Source: an uncultured Lachnospiraceae bacterium
GTDB lineage: Bacteria > Bacillota > Clostridia > Lachnospirales > Lachnospiraceae
DNA length: 49,117 nucleotides
Direction of reading: 5' to 3'
NCBI GenBank assembly: GCA_947564735.1
Contig: CANOEC010000030.1
Coordinates: 1-49,117 of the forward strand
Below the pieces are notes generated by a model that ran no database searches, had not been told where the DNA came from, and was given only the letters and a program-made list of their open reading frames with translations. Of the stretch, positions 16,682 through 26,042 are shown piece by piece. A program made the translations under genes and the position numbers. Within the stretch, counting starts at the first letter, position 1, and every line of letters starts with the position of its first letter.

Positions 16682-17422
16682 ATGCGGTATTTGACAAGTG
16701 TATATTGGGAACGGGGGAGTGTGGCGAAAGAGAATCAGGATTCTCTCGTGCTGTTGCAGGCGCTGACGAAAAGAGGCAGGGTGTTGATGGCATCGGTCTG
16801 CGATGGCATGGGAGGACTGGCGCAGGGGGAGACGGCGAGCGGGTATGTGACAAAACGGCTTCAGGAATGGTTTTATGGACCGCTTTTGCGGGCGGTGCAC
16901 AAGAGGAAGGCATACTGGATTATCAGAAGATCGCTGGACCGGCTGGTGTATGATATGCACGAGCGGCTGACAGACTATGCCAAGAAAGAAAAAATCCGTA
17001 CCGGGACGACAATGACCGTACTTTTGATATGGGAAAAAACCTATCTGCTCTGGCATCTGGGCGACAGCAGGGGATACCGGCTTGGCGCCATAAGCGGAAA
17101 GAAGGCGGCTGGCGGATGCATAGAGCGTATGACAAAGGACCATGTAAGGGGGAAAAATCTACTGACGAAATGTGTCGGCAGTTTTCCCTACGCCAGACCG
17201 GATTTTAAGATGGGGACGCTTAGGAGCGAACAGGCGTTTCTATTGTGCAGTGACGGATTCAGAAATCATATTGGCGATTCAGAGCTGGCGGATGTTTTGT
17301 GTCCAGACGTCATCGAAGAAGAGGCGCAGGCGTTCCGGAGACTGCGGGAAATCGGTGAGGCGTGCATGAAACGCGGCGAGAGAGATAATTTGTCTGCAAT
17401 TTATATAAAAGCGTTAAAATAA
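16682..17422 (+). CDS. PP2C-family Ser/Thr protein phosphatase
   Basis: A metal-dependent phosphatase that probably reverses phosphorylation by the kinase next to it. AAGGAGG directly upstream fixes the start at 16682; 246 residues. Metal and catalytic motifs are complete: ENQDS with D20, CDGMGG with D41 and G42, RTGTTMTVLL near 107-115, HLGDSRGY near 125-132, LCSDGF with D191, and GERDN with D235 and N236. No membrane segment. Similar to bacterial PrpC/Stp proteins. The kinase starts 42 bases downstream, making a phosphatase-kinase pair within the isoprenoid gene region. Confidence 0.92.
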   Translation: MRYLTSVYWERGSVAKENQDSLVLLQALTKRGRVLMASVCDGMGGLAQGETASGYVTKRLQEWFYGPLLRAVHKRKAYWIIRRSLDRLVYDMHERLTDYAKKEKIRTGTTMTVLLIWEKTYLLWHLGDSRGYRLGAISGKKAAGGCIERMTKDHVRGKNLLTKCVGSFPYARPDFKMGTLRSEQAFLLCSDGFRNHIGDSELADVLCPDVIEEEAQAFRRLREIGEACMKRGERDNLSAIYIKALK

Positions 17423-17464
17423 CACTGAAAATAGAGTGGGAGATATTAAGGTGGAGGGATTGAG

Positions 17465-18433
17465 ATGGAAGGCAATGGGACGTTGAGGAAGGGAGATATG
17501 AAAACGCAGAAGGATAGAGCGGAAGCAGATAACATGGAAGCAGCTCAAACCAGTATCGGGAAATATACGGTGCTTAAGCTTCTGGGAGAAGGGGGAGAAG
17601 GAAATGTATATCTGGCAAGAGACGAAGATTTACAGCGCGTGGTGGCAGTCAAGAGGATGGGGAGAAGTTTGCGCGAGGCGGACTATTTGAAGACGCTCAG
17701 ACATCCCATGCTGCCGGTCGTTTATGAACTGCTGCGGGATGAAGAATGGTATCTGGTAATGGAATATATGCAGGGAGTTACACTGCGCGGTTATATAGAG
17801 CGGAATGGATGCGTATGCCAAGAGCAGGTATTTCTATGGGCAGAGCAGCTTTTGGATGTGACAGAATATCTGCATACAAGAAAACCACCTGTTATTTATA
17901 GAGATTTCAAGCCGGACAATGTGATGGTGTGTACGGACGGACAGCTTCGTCTGGTGGATTTTGGCGCGGCGGCTGTGAAAAATTACGGAATGCGGGCAGG
18001 TGGTGTGATGGCAGCGACGCCGGGGTATGCGGCGCCGGAACAGTTTGGCGCGCAAGGAGTTCAGGCGTATGCGGATGAAAGAAGCGATATCTATTCCCTT
18101 GGCAGGCTCTTCTATTATATGATGACCGGTGTAAATCTGGCAAAACCGCCGTATGCATCGCTTCCGCTGCATGTTTACCAGCCTATGGTGCACCCTAGGC
18201 TGGAACGTATCATAAATAAATGTATGTCCGGGCAGCCTGAGGAGCGTTACCAGACGGCGGAGGAACTTAAGTCAGAGCTTGCAGGGTGTAGAAAAGGGAA
18301 AGGCAGGCTGTATTGTAAGTCTTTTATCAGAGCAGTAGAGAAAAAAATATGGCTGACAGAAATGCAGCCAGAGACATGTATCGTCTCGCAATCGGAAGTC
18401 TTGCAATCGGGAAACGAAGGGTGTGCTTTTTAA
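17465..18433 (+). CDS. Soluble Ser/Thr protein kinase (Hanks type)
   Basis: A 322-residue kinase. Motifs: glycine loop GEGGEGNVYL (41-50), VAVKR with K63, the catalytic loop IYRDFKPDN with D147 and N152, DFG (165-167), and APEQFG near 190 in the activation segment. The loop has YRD where classical kinases have HRD. The catalytic Asp is intact, so activity is expected. There is no transmembrane segment and there are no PASTA domains, so it is not a PrkC/StkP-type wall sensor; how it senses signals is unclear. The last 50 residues are unassigned. GGAGGG ahead of the ATG supports the start. The paired PP2C phosphatase is directly upstream. Confidence 0.92.
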   Translation: MEGNGTLRKGDMKTQKDRAEADNMEAAQTSIGKYTVLKLLGEGGEGNVYLARDEDLQRVVAVKRMGRSLREADYLKTLRHPMLPVVYELLRDEEWYLVMEYMQGVTLRGYIERNGCVCQEQVFLWAEQLLDVTEYLHTRKPPVIYRDFKPDNVMVCTDGQLRLVDFGAAAVKNYGMRAGGVMAATPGYAAPEQFGAQGVQAYADERSDIYSLGRLFYYMMTGVNLAKPPYASLPLHVYQPMVHPRLERIINKCMSGQPEERYQTAEELKSELAGCRKGKGRLYCKSFIRAVEKKIWLTEMQPETCIVSQSEVLQSGNEGCAF

Positions 18434-18445
18434 GTGAAGATATGG

Positions 18446-18465
18446 TATGATAATAAAGTATCATA
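18446..18465. promoter_or_regulatory. Inverted repeat upstream of ispG
   Basis: TATGATA and TATCATA form a perfect 7-bp dyad with a 6-base spacer, 70 bases before ispG. TATGAT could be a -10, but no good -35 is seen. Possible operator or promoter region for ispG-polC. Confidence 0.3.
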
Positions 18466-18534
18466 TGGCTATGGGCAGAGTGCAGGCGTGGGTATTCTTA
18501 CGGAATTTCGCTGCATTCAGAAAGGAAATAGATT

Positions 18535-19593
18535 ATGCATCGTGAACATACAAAGGCGGTAAGGATTAAAGATAAGGTAATCGGGGGTGGCAATCCGATT
18601 CTGATTCAGTCTATGACGAATACAAGAACGGAGGATGTTGCAGCGACGGTGGAGCAGATTTTGCGATTAGAGCGTGCAGGCTGTGAAATTATCCGCTGTA
18701 CGGTGCCGACCATAGAGGCGGCGCGTGCGCTTACAAAGATTAAAGAGCAGATACATATTCCGCTTGTGGCGGATATTCATTTTGATTATCGTATGGCAAT
18801 CGCGGCGATGGAGAACGGAGCGGATAAAATTCGTATCAATCCCGGAAATATCGGCAGTAAGGAGAACGTTGCGGCAGTGGTGTCGGTGGCGAAGGAGCGC
18901 GGCATTCCGATTCGTGTAGGTGTGAACAGTGGTTCGCTTGAGAAAGAACTTGTAGAGAAATATCATGGCGTGACGGCTGAAGGAATTGTGGAGAGTGCGC
19001 TTGATAAAGTGGGCATCATAGAAGATTTGGGATATGACAATATGGTCATCAGTATCAAATCGTCAGATGTGATGATGTGTGTGCGGGCGCATGAGCTTCT
19101 GGCGCAGAAGACGAACTATCCGCTTCATGTGGGAATCACCGAGTCGGGCACGGTAACGAGCGGCAATATTAAATCCGCGATCGGGCTGGGACTCATATTA
19201 AACCAAGGCATCGGCGACACAATCCGCGTATCGCTGACGGGAGACCCGGTGGAGGAAATCAAGTCGGCGAAGCTGATTCTGCGCACGCTCGGACTGCGCA
19301 AAGGGGGCATTGAGGTGGTTTCCTGTCCTACATGTGGAAGAACACGCATTGATTTGATTGGACTCGCGAATCAGGTGGAGGCGATGGTCGCTGATATACC
19401 GTTAGATATCAAGGTGGCTGTGATGGGCTGTGCGGTCAACGGACCGGGCGAGGCAAAAGAGGCGGATATCGGTATTGCCGGAGGTCTGGGGGAAGGACTG
19501 TTAATTAAAAAAGGTGAGATTGTACGCAAGGTGCCGGAGGAACAACTGCTTGATACGCTGCGCGAAGAGCTGCTGAACTGGGAGAATGCGTGA
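18535..19593 (+). CDS. ispG: 4-hydroxy-3-methylbut-2-enyl diphosphate synthase (flavodoxin)
   Basis: Next-to-last step of the MEP pathway: reductive conversion of MEcPP to HMBPP by a [4Fe-4S] enzyme. The N-terminal TIM-barrel half contains ILIQSMTNTRTEDV, CTVPT, ADIHFDYRMA and DKIRINPGN. The C-terminal half contains the cluster cysteines in SCPTCGRTRIDL and in VMGCAVNGPGEAKEADIGIAGG. Length 352 is normal. AGAAAGGA precedes the ATG at 18535. It works with dxr, five genes upstream, to feed undecaprenyl synthesis. Confidence 0.97.
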   Translation: MHREHTKAVRIKDKVIGGGNPILIQSMTNTRTEDVAATVEQILRLERAGCEIIRCTVPTIEAARALTKIKEQIHIPLVADIHFDYRMAIAAMENGADKIRINPGNIGSKENVAAVVSVAKERGIPIRVGVNSGSLEKELVEKYHGVTAEGIVESALDKVGIIEDLGYDNMVISIKSSDVMMCVRAHELLAQKTNYPLHVGITESGTVTSGNIKSAIGLGLILNQGIGDTIRVSLTGDPVEEIKSAKLILRTLGLRKGGIEVVSCPTCGRTRIDLIGLANQVEAMVADIPLDIKVAVMGCAVNGPGEAKEADIGIAGGLGEGLLIKKGEIVRKVPEEQLLDTLREELLNWENA

Positions 19594-19652
19594 CAGAAAA
19601 GTGTCTGCCGGATAGAAAGGCATTTGTGATGAAAGAAGGGTATGGAGGATAA

Positions 19653-22600
19653 ATGGGCAAGAAATTCTTTGAGGTGTTTCCTACATTGAAACTGGATACT
19701 GGGCTAAGGGACCTCTACGAGCAGGTGACGGTGGAGAAAGTTTCTTCCACAAGAAGGAAGGATTTCCTGCGTATTTACATTTCCTCGGACCGTTTGATAC
19801 AGAAAGAAGATGTCTTCCGGGTGGAAGGGGAAATCAAGAGACAGTTTTTTCCGAATGCGGCGATGGTGATTAAGTGTTACGAGCGGTTCCGGCTGTCGGC
19901 GCAGTACACGCCACAGAAGCTGATGGAAGTCTACAAGGACAGTATTTTACTGGAGCTGCGGGAATATTCGCCTGTGGAGTACAATTTGTTCAGACATGCG
20001 GATATTACATTTGATGGCGATGATAGGCTGAATCTCATCGTGGAGGACACGGTGCTGGGCAAGGGCAAGGCGGAAGAACTCATTCGCATTCTGGAAAAGA
20101 TTTATAACGAGCGTTGCGGTTTTGCCGTGGAAGTGCAGGTTTCCTACAAAGAGCAGATTACGGGCAAGTATAAGAAGGAAAACGACCATAAGCTTGCCAT
20201 GCAGGTGGCGGAGATTTCGGCTAGGGCAGGGTATTTTGCAACAGGCAGACAGAGGACGGACGGGGCGGAATACATAACGAGTGATATGCAGAGCGCACCC
20301 GGCGGGCAGACAGAGGCGGCGCAACTTGCAGGAAATTATGGAACCGATGGCGTACAAGCGTCGGGACGCAGCGGCAGCGATGCAGCGGCAGCAGAGCACA
20401 CGGGAAAGAGTGGTACCGGCGGATTCCTGTCGGGCGGTGGTCAGAGCGCTGATGGAAAGAAAAGTAGTAAACCTTTTGGTTTACATAAGTTTAAAGACGG
20501 CGACAATAAGAAGACGGATTTCAAGCGCGCCGTGAAGCGCTCCGATAATCCTGACGTGCTATATGGCAGGGATTTTGACGAGGAGGCGATGCCCATTAGC
20601 GAGATTATCGGAGAGATGGGCGAAGTGGTCATCCGTGGCAGAATTATCAGTATGGACAAGCGGGAAATCAAGAATGAGAGAACGATTCTGATTTATGATG
20701 TCACGGATTTTACTGATACGATGACCCTCAAGCTTTTTGCGCACAATGATCAGGTCGCAGAGATAACAGATGGTATGAAACCCGGCGCATTCGTGAAGAT
20801 AAAGGGCATGACGATCATGGATAAGTTTGACCATGAACTGACCATCGGTTCTCTGACAGGCGTCAAGAAGATACCGGACTTCACGGTTTCACGTATGGAC
20901 ACGAGCGTGAAGAAGCGGGTGGAACTGCACTGCCATACGAAGATGAGCGATATGGACGGTGTGTCTGAGGCGAAGGATATCGTGAAGCGCGCTTATCAAT
21001 GGGGACATCCGGCGATTGCCATTACGGATCATGGGGTGGCGCAGTCTTTTCCGGATGCAAACCATGTCTGGGAAGATTTGTGGAAAGCGGAGAAGAATAA
21101 GCGCAAAGAAGCAGGAGACGCTGACCCGGACAAACAGGACTTTTTCAAAGTAATTTACGGCGTGGAGGCGTATCTGGTGGATGATCTTCACGAGATTGCC
21201 ACCAACGACAAGGGACAGGATTTTAAGCAGGATTTTGTTGTTTTTGATATTGAGACGACCGGATTTTCGCCGGTGGAGAATCGTATTATAGAGATTGGCG
21301 CAGTGAAGGTCTGCGGCGGTAAGATTGTAGACCATTTTTCCACATTTGTGAATCCGGAAGTGCCGATTCCGTTTGAAATAGAGAAGCTGACGAGCATCCG
21401 TGACGATATGGTGGTGGATGCGGAGAAAATTGAGAGCGTGCTGCCAAAGTTTCTGCAGTTTAGTGAAGATTGTATGCTGGTGGCGCACAATGCCGGATTT
21501 GATATGAGTTTTATCATGGAGAACTGTGAACGGCAGGGAATTGCCCATGATTTTACTTACATAGATACGGTGGGGATGGCGAGAGTCATGCTGCCCGCGC
21601 AGGCGAAGCATACCCTCGATGCGGTGGCGAAGACGCTTGGCGTATCGCTTTTGAACCATCACCGGGCGGTGGATGATGCGGAAGCTACTGCGGAGATTTT
21701 CGTGAAGCTGATTGCCATGATGGAGAAGGACGGCATCACGACGCTTGCGCAGATTAATGAGAAGGGTAAGGCGAGCCCGGACATTATCAAGAGACTGCCT
21801 ACCTATCACGGTATTATTCTGGCAAAAAATAATGTCGGACGGATGAATCTGTACCGTCTGATTTCCATGTCCCATCTTACCTATTTTGCCAGAAGACCGC
21901 GTATTCCCAAGAGTATTCTAAACCAGTACAGGGAGGGGCTGATTGTGGGGAGCGCCTGCGAGGCGGGTGAATTATACCGTGCGATTCTGGAAGGAAAGCA
22001 GGATGCAGAGATTGCAAGGCTGGTGGACTACTATGACTATCTGGAGATACAGCCCCTTGGAAACAATCAGTTTATGATTGCTTCCGACAGGATACAGAAT
22101 GTAAATTCTATGGAAGATATCATGGAGATAAACCGTAAAATCGTAAGGCTGGGAGAGCAGTTCCACAAACCGGTGGCGGCTACGTGCGACGTTCATTTCT
22201 TAAATCCGGAGGATGAAATATATCGTCGTATTATCATGGCGGGACAGGGGTTCCCCGATGCGGATAATCAGGCGCCGTTGTACCTTAGAACGACGGAGGA
22301 GATGCTGGAGGAATTTTCCTACTTAGGGAGTGATAAGGCGGAGGAAGTAGTGATTACCAACACCAATCTGATTGCAGATATGATAGAGTGCATGTCGCCC
22401 GTGCGTCCGGATAAATGTCCGCCGGTCATCGAGGACAGCGACAGGCAGCTTACGGAAATCTGCTATAACAGGGCGCATGAGCTGTACGGAGAGACGCTTC
22501 CGAAGATTGTGGAGGACCGTCTGGAAAAGGAGCTGCATTCCATTATTTCCAACGGCTTTGCCGTGATGTATATCATTGCCCAGAAGCTGGTGTGGAAGTC

Positions 22601-24314
22601 CGTGGAGGATGGTTATCTGGTGGGATCCCGTGGCTCTGTGGGAAGTTCTTTTGTGGCGAATATGGCGGGAATCACGGAGGTTAATTCGCTCAGTCCGCAT
22701 TATTTGTGCCCGAAATGTCATTATTATGATTTTGATTCCGAGGAAGTGAAGGCTTACGGGGGCGGCGCCGGATGCGATATGCCGGATAAGGATTGTCCGG
22801 TCTGCGGAACACCGCTTGACAAAGAGGGATTTGATATTCCTTTCGAGACGTTCCTTGGGTTTAAGGGAGATAAAGAGCCGGATATTGACTTGAATTTTTC
22901 GGGAGAATACCAGAGTAAAGCGCACAAGTATACGGAGGTAATCTTTGGCAGCGGTCAGACTTACCGTGCCGGTACAATCGGAACGCTGGCGGATAAAACG
23001 GCGTTTGGTTATGTAAAAAATTATTATGAGGAGCGGGGCAGGCATAAGCGTGTCTGTGAAATCAACCGTATCGTCGCGGGATGTACGGGAATCCGCAGAA
23101 GCACGGGGCAGCATCCCGGCGGTATCGTTGTACTGCCTGTGGGGGAGGACATTAATTCCTTTACGCCGGTGCAGCATCCGGCGAATGACATGACGACGGA
23201 TATCGTCACGACGCATTTTGATTATCACTCTATCGACCACAATTTGTTGAAGCTTGATATACTGGGGCATGATGACCCGACTATGATTCGCATGTTACAG
23301 GATATGACGGGAATCGACCCTGTTACCATTCCGTTAGATGACAAAGGCGTGATGTCTCTGTTTCAGTCCACGGAGGCGCTGGGGATTACACCGGAACAGA
23401 TAGGGGGCTGCAAGCTTGGATGTCTCGGAATACCGGAATTTGGCACGGAATTTGTTATCCAGATGGTTATCGACGCAAAACCGAAGTGCTTTACTGATTT
23501 AGTGCGTATATCGGGGCTTTCCCACGGCACGGACGTGTGGCTGGGCAATGCGCAGACACTGATTGAGGAGGGAAAAGCGACGATTTCCACAGCAATCTGT
23601 TGTCGTGACGATATTATGATTTATCTGATGCAAAAAGGAGTAGAACCGTCCCTTTCTTTTACAATCATGGAGAGTGTGCGTAAGGGCAAAGGTCTGAAAG
23701 ACGAATGGATTGACGCCATGAAGGCGCAGGATGTACCGGATTGGTATATTGGATCCTGCAAGAAGATTAAGTATATGTTCCCGAAAGCCCATGCGGCGGC
23801 ATATGTCATGATGGCTTGGCGTATCGCTTATTGTAAGATTAACTATCCGCTCGCTTATTATGCGGCATATTTTAGTATCCGCGCCTCGGCTTTTTCCTAT
23901 GAAATCATGTGTCAGGGGCAGGGGCATCTGGAAGGTGTGATGGCGGATTATAAGCGCAGGAGCGACGAGCTTTCCAAGAAGGAGCAGGACAGCTATAAGG
24001 ATATGAAGATTGTGCAGGAGATGTACGCCAGAGGCTTTGAATTTGTTCCGATTGATATCTTTTCGGCGCAGTCCAGACTGTTTCAGATTGTGGACGGCAA
24101 GCTGATGCCGTCGCTTAGCAGCATAGACGGTCTGGGTGAAAAGGCGGCGGATGCGATTGTGGAAGCGGCAAAGGACGGACCGTTTTTAAGCAAGGACGAC
24201 TTCAGGCAGCGCACCAAGGCGTCAAAGACCATAGTGGATTTGATGAGCGATTTGGGGCTTTTAGGTAATCTTCCGGAATCCAATCAGATTAGTCTGTTTG
24301 ATTTTGTGAGCTGA
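19653..24314 (+). CDS. polC: DNA polymerase III alpha subunit, PolC type
   Basis: The replicative polymerase of low-GC Gram-positives; 1553 residues. Order: an N-terminal domain (1-190); a Gly/Ala/Ser-rich low-complexity insert (about 205-275); an OB-fold (about 320-400); a PHP domain starting RVELHCHTKMSDMDG near 421; a 3'-5' proofreading exonuclease inserted in the PHP domain (DFVVFDIETTGFSP near 527, VAHNAGFDMSF, HHRAVDDAEATAE); then the polymerase core with EPDIDLNFSGEYQ near 1074 carrying catalytic aspartates. A Cys cluster (CPKCHYYDFD and CPVCGTPL, about 1020-1055) lies before it, as in PolC. GGAGGATAA-type spacing supports ATG 19653. The insert is the only unusual region. Confidence 0.97.
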   Translation: MGKKFFEVFPTLKLDTGLRDLYEQVTVEKVSSTRRKDFLRIYISSDRLIQKEDVFRVEGEIKRQFFPNAAMVIKCYERFRLSAQYTPQKLMEVYKDSILLELREYSPVEYNLFRHADITFDGDDRLNLIVEDTVLGKGKAEELIRILEKIYNERCGFAVEVQVSYKEQITGKYKKENDHKLAMQVAEISARAGYFATGRQRTDGAEYITSDMQSAPGGQTEAAQLAGNYGTDGVQASGRSGSDAAAAEHTGKSGTGGFLSGGGQSADGKKSSKPFGLHKFKDGDNKKTDFKRAVKRSDNPDVLYGRDFDEEAMPISEIIGEMGEVVIRGRIISMDKREIKNERTILIYDVTDFTDTMTLKLFAHNDQVAEITDGMKPGAFVKIKGMTIMDKFDHELTIGSLTGVKKIPDFTVSRMDTSVKKRVELHCHTKMSDMDGVSEAKDIVKRAYQWGHPAIAITDHGVAQSFPDANHVWEDLWKAEKNKRKEAGDADPDKQDFFKVIYGVEAYLVDDLHEIATNDKGQDFKQDFVVFDIETTGFSPVENRIIEIGAVKVCGGKIVDHFSTFVNPEVPIPFEIEKLTSIRDDMVVDAEKIESVLPKFLQFSEDCMLVAHNAGFDMSFIMENCERQGIAHDFTYIDTVGMARVMLPAQAKHTLDAVAKTLGVSLLNHHRAVDDAEATAEIFVKLIAMMEKDGITTLAQINEKGKASPDIIKRLPTYHGIILAKNNVGRMNLYRLISMSHLTYFARRPRIPKSILNQYREGLIVGSACEAGELYRAILEGKQDAEIARLVDYYDYLEIQPLGNNQFMIASDRIQNVNSMEDIMEINRKIVRLGEQFHKPVAATCDVHFLNPEDEIYRRIIMAGQGFPDADNQAPLYLRTTEEMLEEFSYLGSDKAEEVVITNTNLIADMIECMSPVRPDKCPPVIEDSDRQLTEICYNRAHELYGETLPKIVEDRLEKELHSIISNGFAVMYIIAQKLVWKSVEDGYLVGSRGSVGSSFVANMAGITEVNSLSPHYLCPKCHYYDFDSEEVKAYGGGAGCDMPDKDCPVCGTPLDKEGFDIPFETFLGFKGDKEPDIDLNFSGEYQSKAHKYTEVIFGSGQTYRAGTIGTLADKTAFGYVKNYYEERGRHKRVCEINRIVAGCTGIRRSTGQHPGGIVVLPVGEDINSFTPVQHPANDMTTDIVTTHFDYHSIDHNLLKLDILGHDDPTMIRMLQDMTGIDPVTIPLDDKGVMSLFQSTEALGITPEQIGGCKLGCLGIPEFGTEFVIQMVIDAKPKCFTDLVRISGLSHGTDVWLGNAQTLIEEGKATISTAICCRDDIMIYLMQKGVEPSLSFTIMESVRKGKGLKDEWIDAMKAQDVPDWYIGSCKKIKYMFPKAHAAAYVMMAWRIAYCKINYPLAYYAAYFSIRASAFSYEIMCQGQGHLEGVMADYKRRSDELSKKEQDSYKDMKIVQEMYARGFEFVPIDIFSAQSRLFQIVDGKLMPSLSSIDGLGEKAADAIVEAAKDGPFLSKDDFRQRTKASKTIVDLMSDLGLLGNLPESNQISLFDFVS

Positions 24315-24438
24315 GGCTGCAAAAGACTGTGTTCAATATCATAATCCGATAGGAAAAAGAGAGCCGGTATGATAGAATATAAGCACCAATGGGAAATACA
24401 TTATAAAATATAGGCGTATGCTGAGGGAGGCGGAGAAG

Positions 24439-25029
24439 ATGAGAAAAATTATTACAATTGGAAGAGAGTTCGGCGCTGGGGGCGGCGAGATTGGCAAACG
24501 GGTTGCAAAGGAGCTTGGGATTGAATATTACGACAAGGATATTATCTTTAAAACGGTTATCGCCGGCAAAACTCTGACTCCCGAACAGGTTCGCAGGTGG
24601 GACGAGCGTGTTCCGAAGACGTTCGGCTTTGCACAGAGTCTGTTTGATTTCTATAACAAACCGCTGGACGAAGAACTCTGGCAGGCGCAGAGAGATGCAA
24701 TCCGTGAGTTGGCGAATAAGGAAAGCTGCGTGATTGTGGGGCGAAACGGCGATTACATTTTAAAGGAGTTTGACCATTGTCTGAACGTATTTATTCATGC
24801 AGGGTTTCAGTGGCGCGTGAAGCGCATGACTGCAATGATGGAACAGATTCCGGCAAGTCAGGTAGCAAGCGATGTCAAGGCGGTGGATAAGGCAAGAAAG
24901 AGATATTGTGAGCACTATACGCACTGTGCGTATGGCGATGCGCGCAATTTTGACTTGACGTTAAATACGGAGAAATTAGGGATTGATAAAGCGGTGGAAT
25001 TAATTTTAAAGGCATCTGAAGAAATATAG
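24439..25029 (+). CDS. Cytidylate kinase-like P-loop protein
   Basis: A 196-residue protein starting at ATG 24439 (GGGAGG at 24425-24430, spacing 8). The N-terminus RKIITIGREFGAGGGEIGKRVAKELGIEYYDKDII is that of the cytidylate-kinase-like family, in which the P-loop reads GREFGAGGxxIG in place of the GxxGSGK of true Cmk. CVIVGRNGDYIL in the middle is also typical. These proteins are common in Clostridia, often in several copies, and their substrate is not established. It has its own gap on both sides (124 and 179 bases) and is probably expressed alone. Confidence 0.85.
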   Translation: MRKIITIGREFGAGGGEIGKRVAKELGIEYYDKDIIFKTVIAGKTLTPEQVRRWDERVPKTFGFAQSLFDFYNKPLDEELWQAQRDAIRELANKESCVIVGRNGDYILKEFDHCLNVFIHAGFQWRVKRMTAMMEQIPASQVASDVKAVDKARKRYCEHYTHCAYGDARNFDLTLNTEKLGIDKAVELILKASEEI

Positions 25030-25088
25030 GTTGAAAAATTGTATTTCCCAGCCACAAATGTTTGTATGTATGTTTGTATACAATCCTC

Positions 25089-25117
25089 TTGACAAGGCAT
25101 GGCAAAGTCAATATACT
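25089..25117 (+). promoter_or_regulatory. Consensus sigma-A promoter of the amino-acid ABC transporter
   Basis: TTGACA at 25089-25094, a 17-base spacer and TATACT at 25112-25117. Eleven of twelve consensus positions match. Transcription would start near 25124, just ahead of the leader hairpin. Confidence 0.85.
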
Positions 25118-25134
25118 AAAGAATAGGCATCAAG

Positions 25135-25168
25135 GACGGTGTAACAGACAATTATTACACCGTCTTTC
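25135..25168 (+). terminator. Leader hairpin, possible attenuator
   Basis: GACGGTGTAA (25135-25144) pairs perfectly with TTACACCGTC (25155-25164) around a 10-base loop, followed by only TTTC. It lies between the promoter and the binding-protein gene, so full termination would silence the operon. The short U-run suggests a partial terminator, a pause site or an mRNA stabiliser. Confidence 0.5.
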
Positions 25169-25208
25169 ATGTTAATAGGGCATTTGCCGGAGAAAAGGAG
25201 AGGATATT

Positions 25209-25997
25209 ATGAAGAAATTATTAGCGTCACTCCTCATCGGATGCATGGCATTCACCATGGCTGCATGTGGTTCCGATCAGGGAGCTGAAGAGACAAGTGA
25301 GAGCAGTTCTGCAGGGGATAAGGTATGGGTTGTTGCTACAGATACAGTGTTCCGTCCCTTTGAGTTTACCGACGAGAACGGTGATTTTGTAGGAATTGAT
25401 GTGGATATTCTTGCAGCAATCGCAGAAGACCAAGGATTTAAGTATGAACTGAAGAGCCTTGGCTGGGATGCAGCAGTGGCAGCAGTACAGTCGGGGCAGG
25501 CGGACGCGATTATCGCTGGAGCGACGATTAAGCAGGAGCGTATTGATTCCGGCTGGATGTTTTCTGACGGATACTACAATGCGACGCAGACGTTTGTTCT
25601 TGCGGAGGGCAGCGATATCAAAGGATTTGAGGATTTAGCAGGCAAAAATGTGGCTGTTAAGAACGGTACTGCGGGCATGGATTTTGCCAATAGTTTAAAG
25701 GATGAGTATGGTTTCACGACCTCCGTATTCGAGGATTCGCCGACTATGTATCAGGACGTTATTCTAGGCAACTCTGCAGCCTGTGTTGAGGATACGCCTA
25801 TTATGGCTGATTCTATCAAGATTGGCAATCTTGCGCTGACAATTCCGGAAGGAATGGAGAGCGAAGGAGCTCCGTACGGTTTTGCAATTATGAACGAGGG
25901 CAATCAGGAGCTTCTTGACATGTTTAACGCAGGTCTTGCGAATATTAAGGCAAATGGCAAGTATGACGAGATACTTGCAAAATACTTAGGCAACTAA
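25209..25997 (+). CDS. Polar amino-acid ABC transporter substrate-binding lipoprotein
   Basis: Captures an amino acid outside the membrane for the permease and ATPase encoded next. 262 residues. Lipoprotein signal MKKLLASLLIGCMAFTMAAC with the lipidated Cys at 20. The mature part has the SBP family 3 pattern: VWVVATDTVFRPFEFTDENGDFVGIDVDILAAIAE, then LGWDAAVAAVQSGQADAIIAGATIKQERI, then AVKNGTAGMDFANSL and a terminal YDEILAKYLGN. The general ligand class (glutamine, basic amino acids, cystine) is known for the family; the exact ligand is not decided. AAAAGGAGAGG precedes the start. Confidence 0.92.
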   Translation: MKKLLASLLIGCMAFTMAACGSDQGAEETSESSSAGDKVWVVATDTVFRPFEFTDENGDFVGIDVDILAAIAEDQGFKYELKSLGWDAAVAAVQSGQADAIIAGATIKQERIDSGWMFSDGYYNATQTFVLAEGSDIKGFEDLAGKNVAVKNGTAGMDFANSLKDEYGFTTSVFEDSPTMYQDVILGNSAACVEDTPIMADSIKIGNLALTIPEGMESEGAPYGFAIMNEGNQELLDMFNAGLANIKANGKYDEILAKYLGN

Positions 25998-26042
25998 CGG
26001 TTGTATTCCGGGCGGCAGTTGACGCCGTCCGGATGATAGAAG

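Noticed and set aside
22323-23270. 315-residue antisense frame in polC, and similar frames elsewhere in core genes
   Set aside because: Shadows of strongly conserved coding sequence on the opposite strand.
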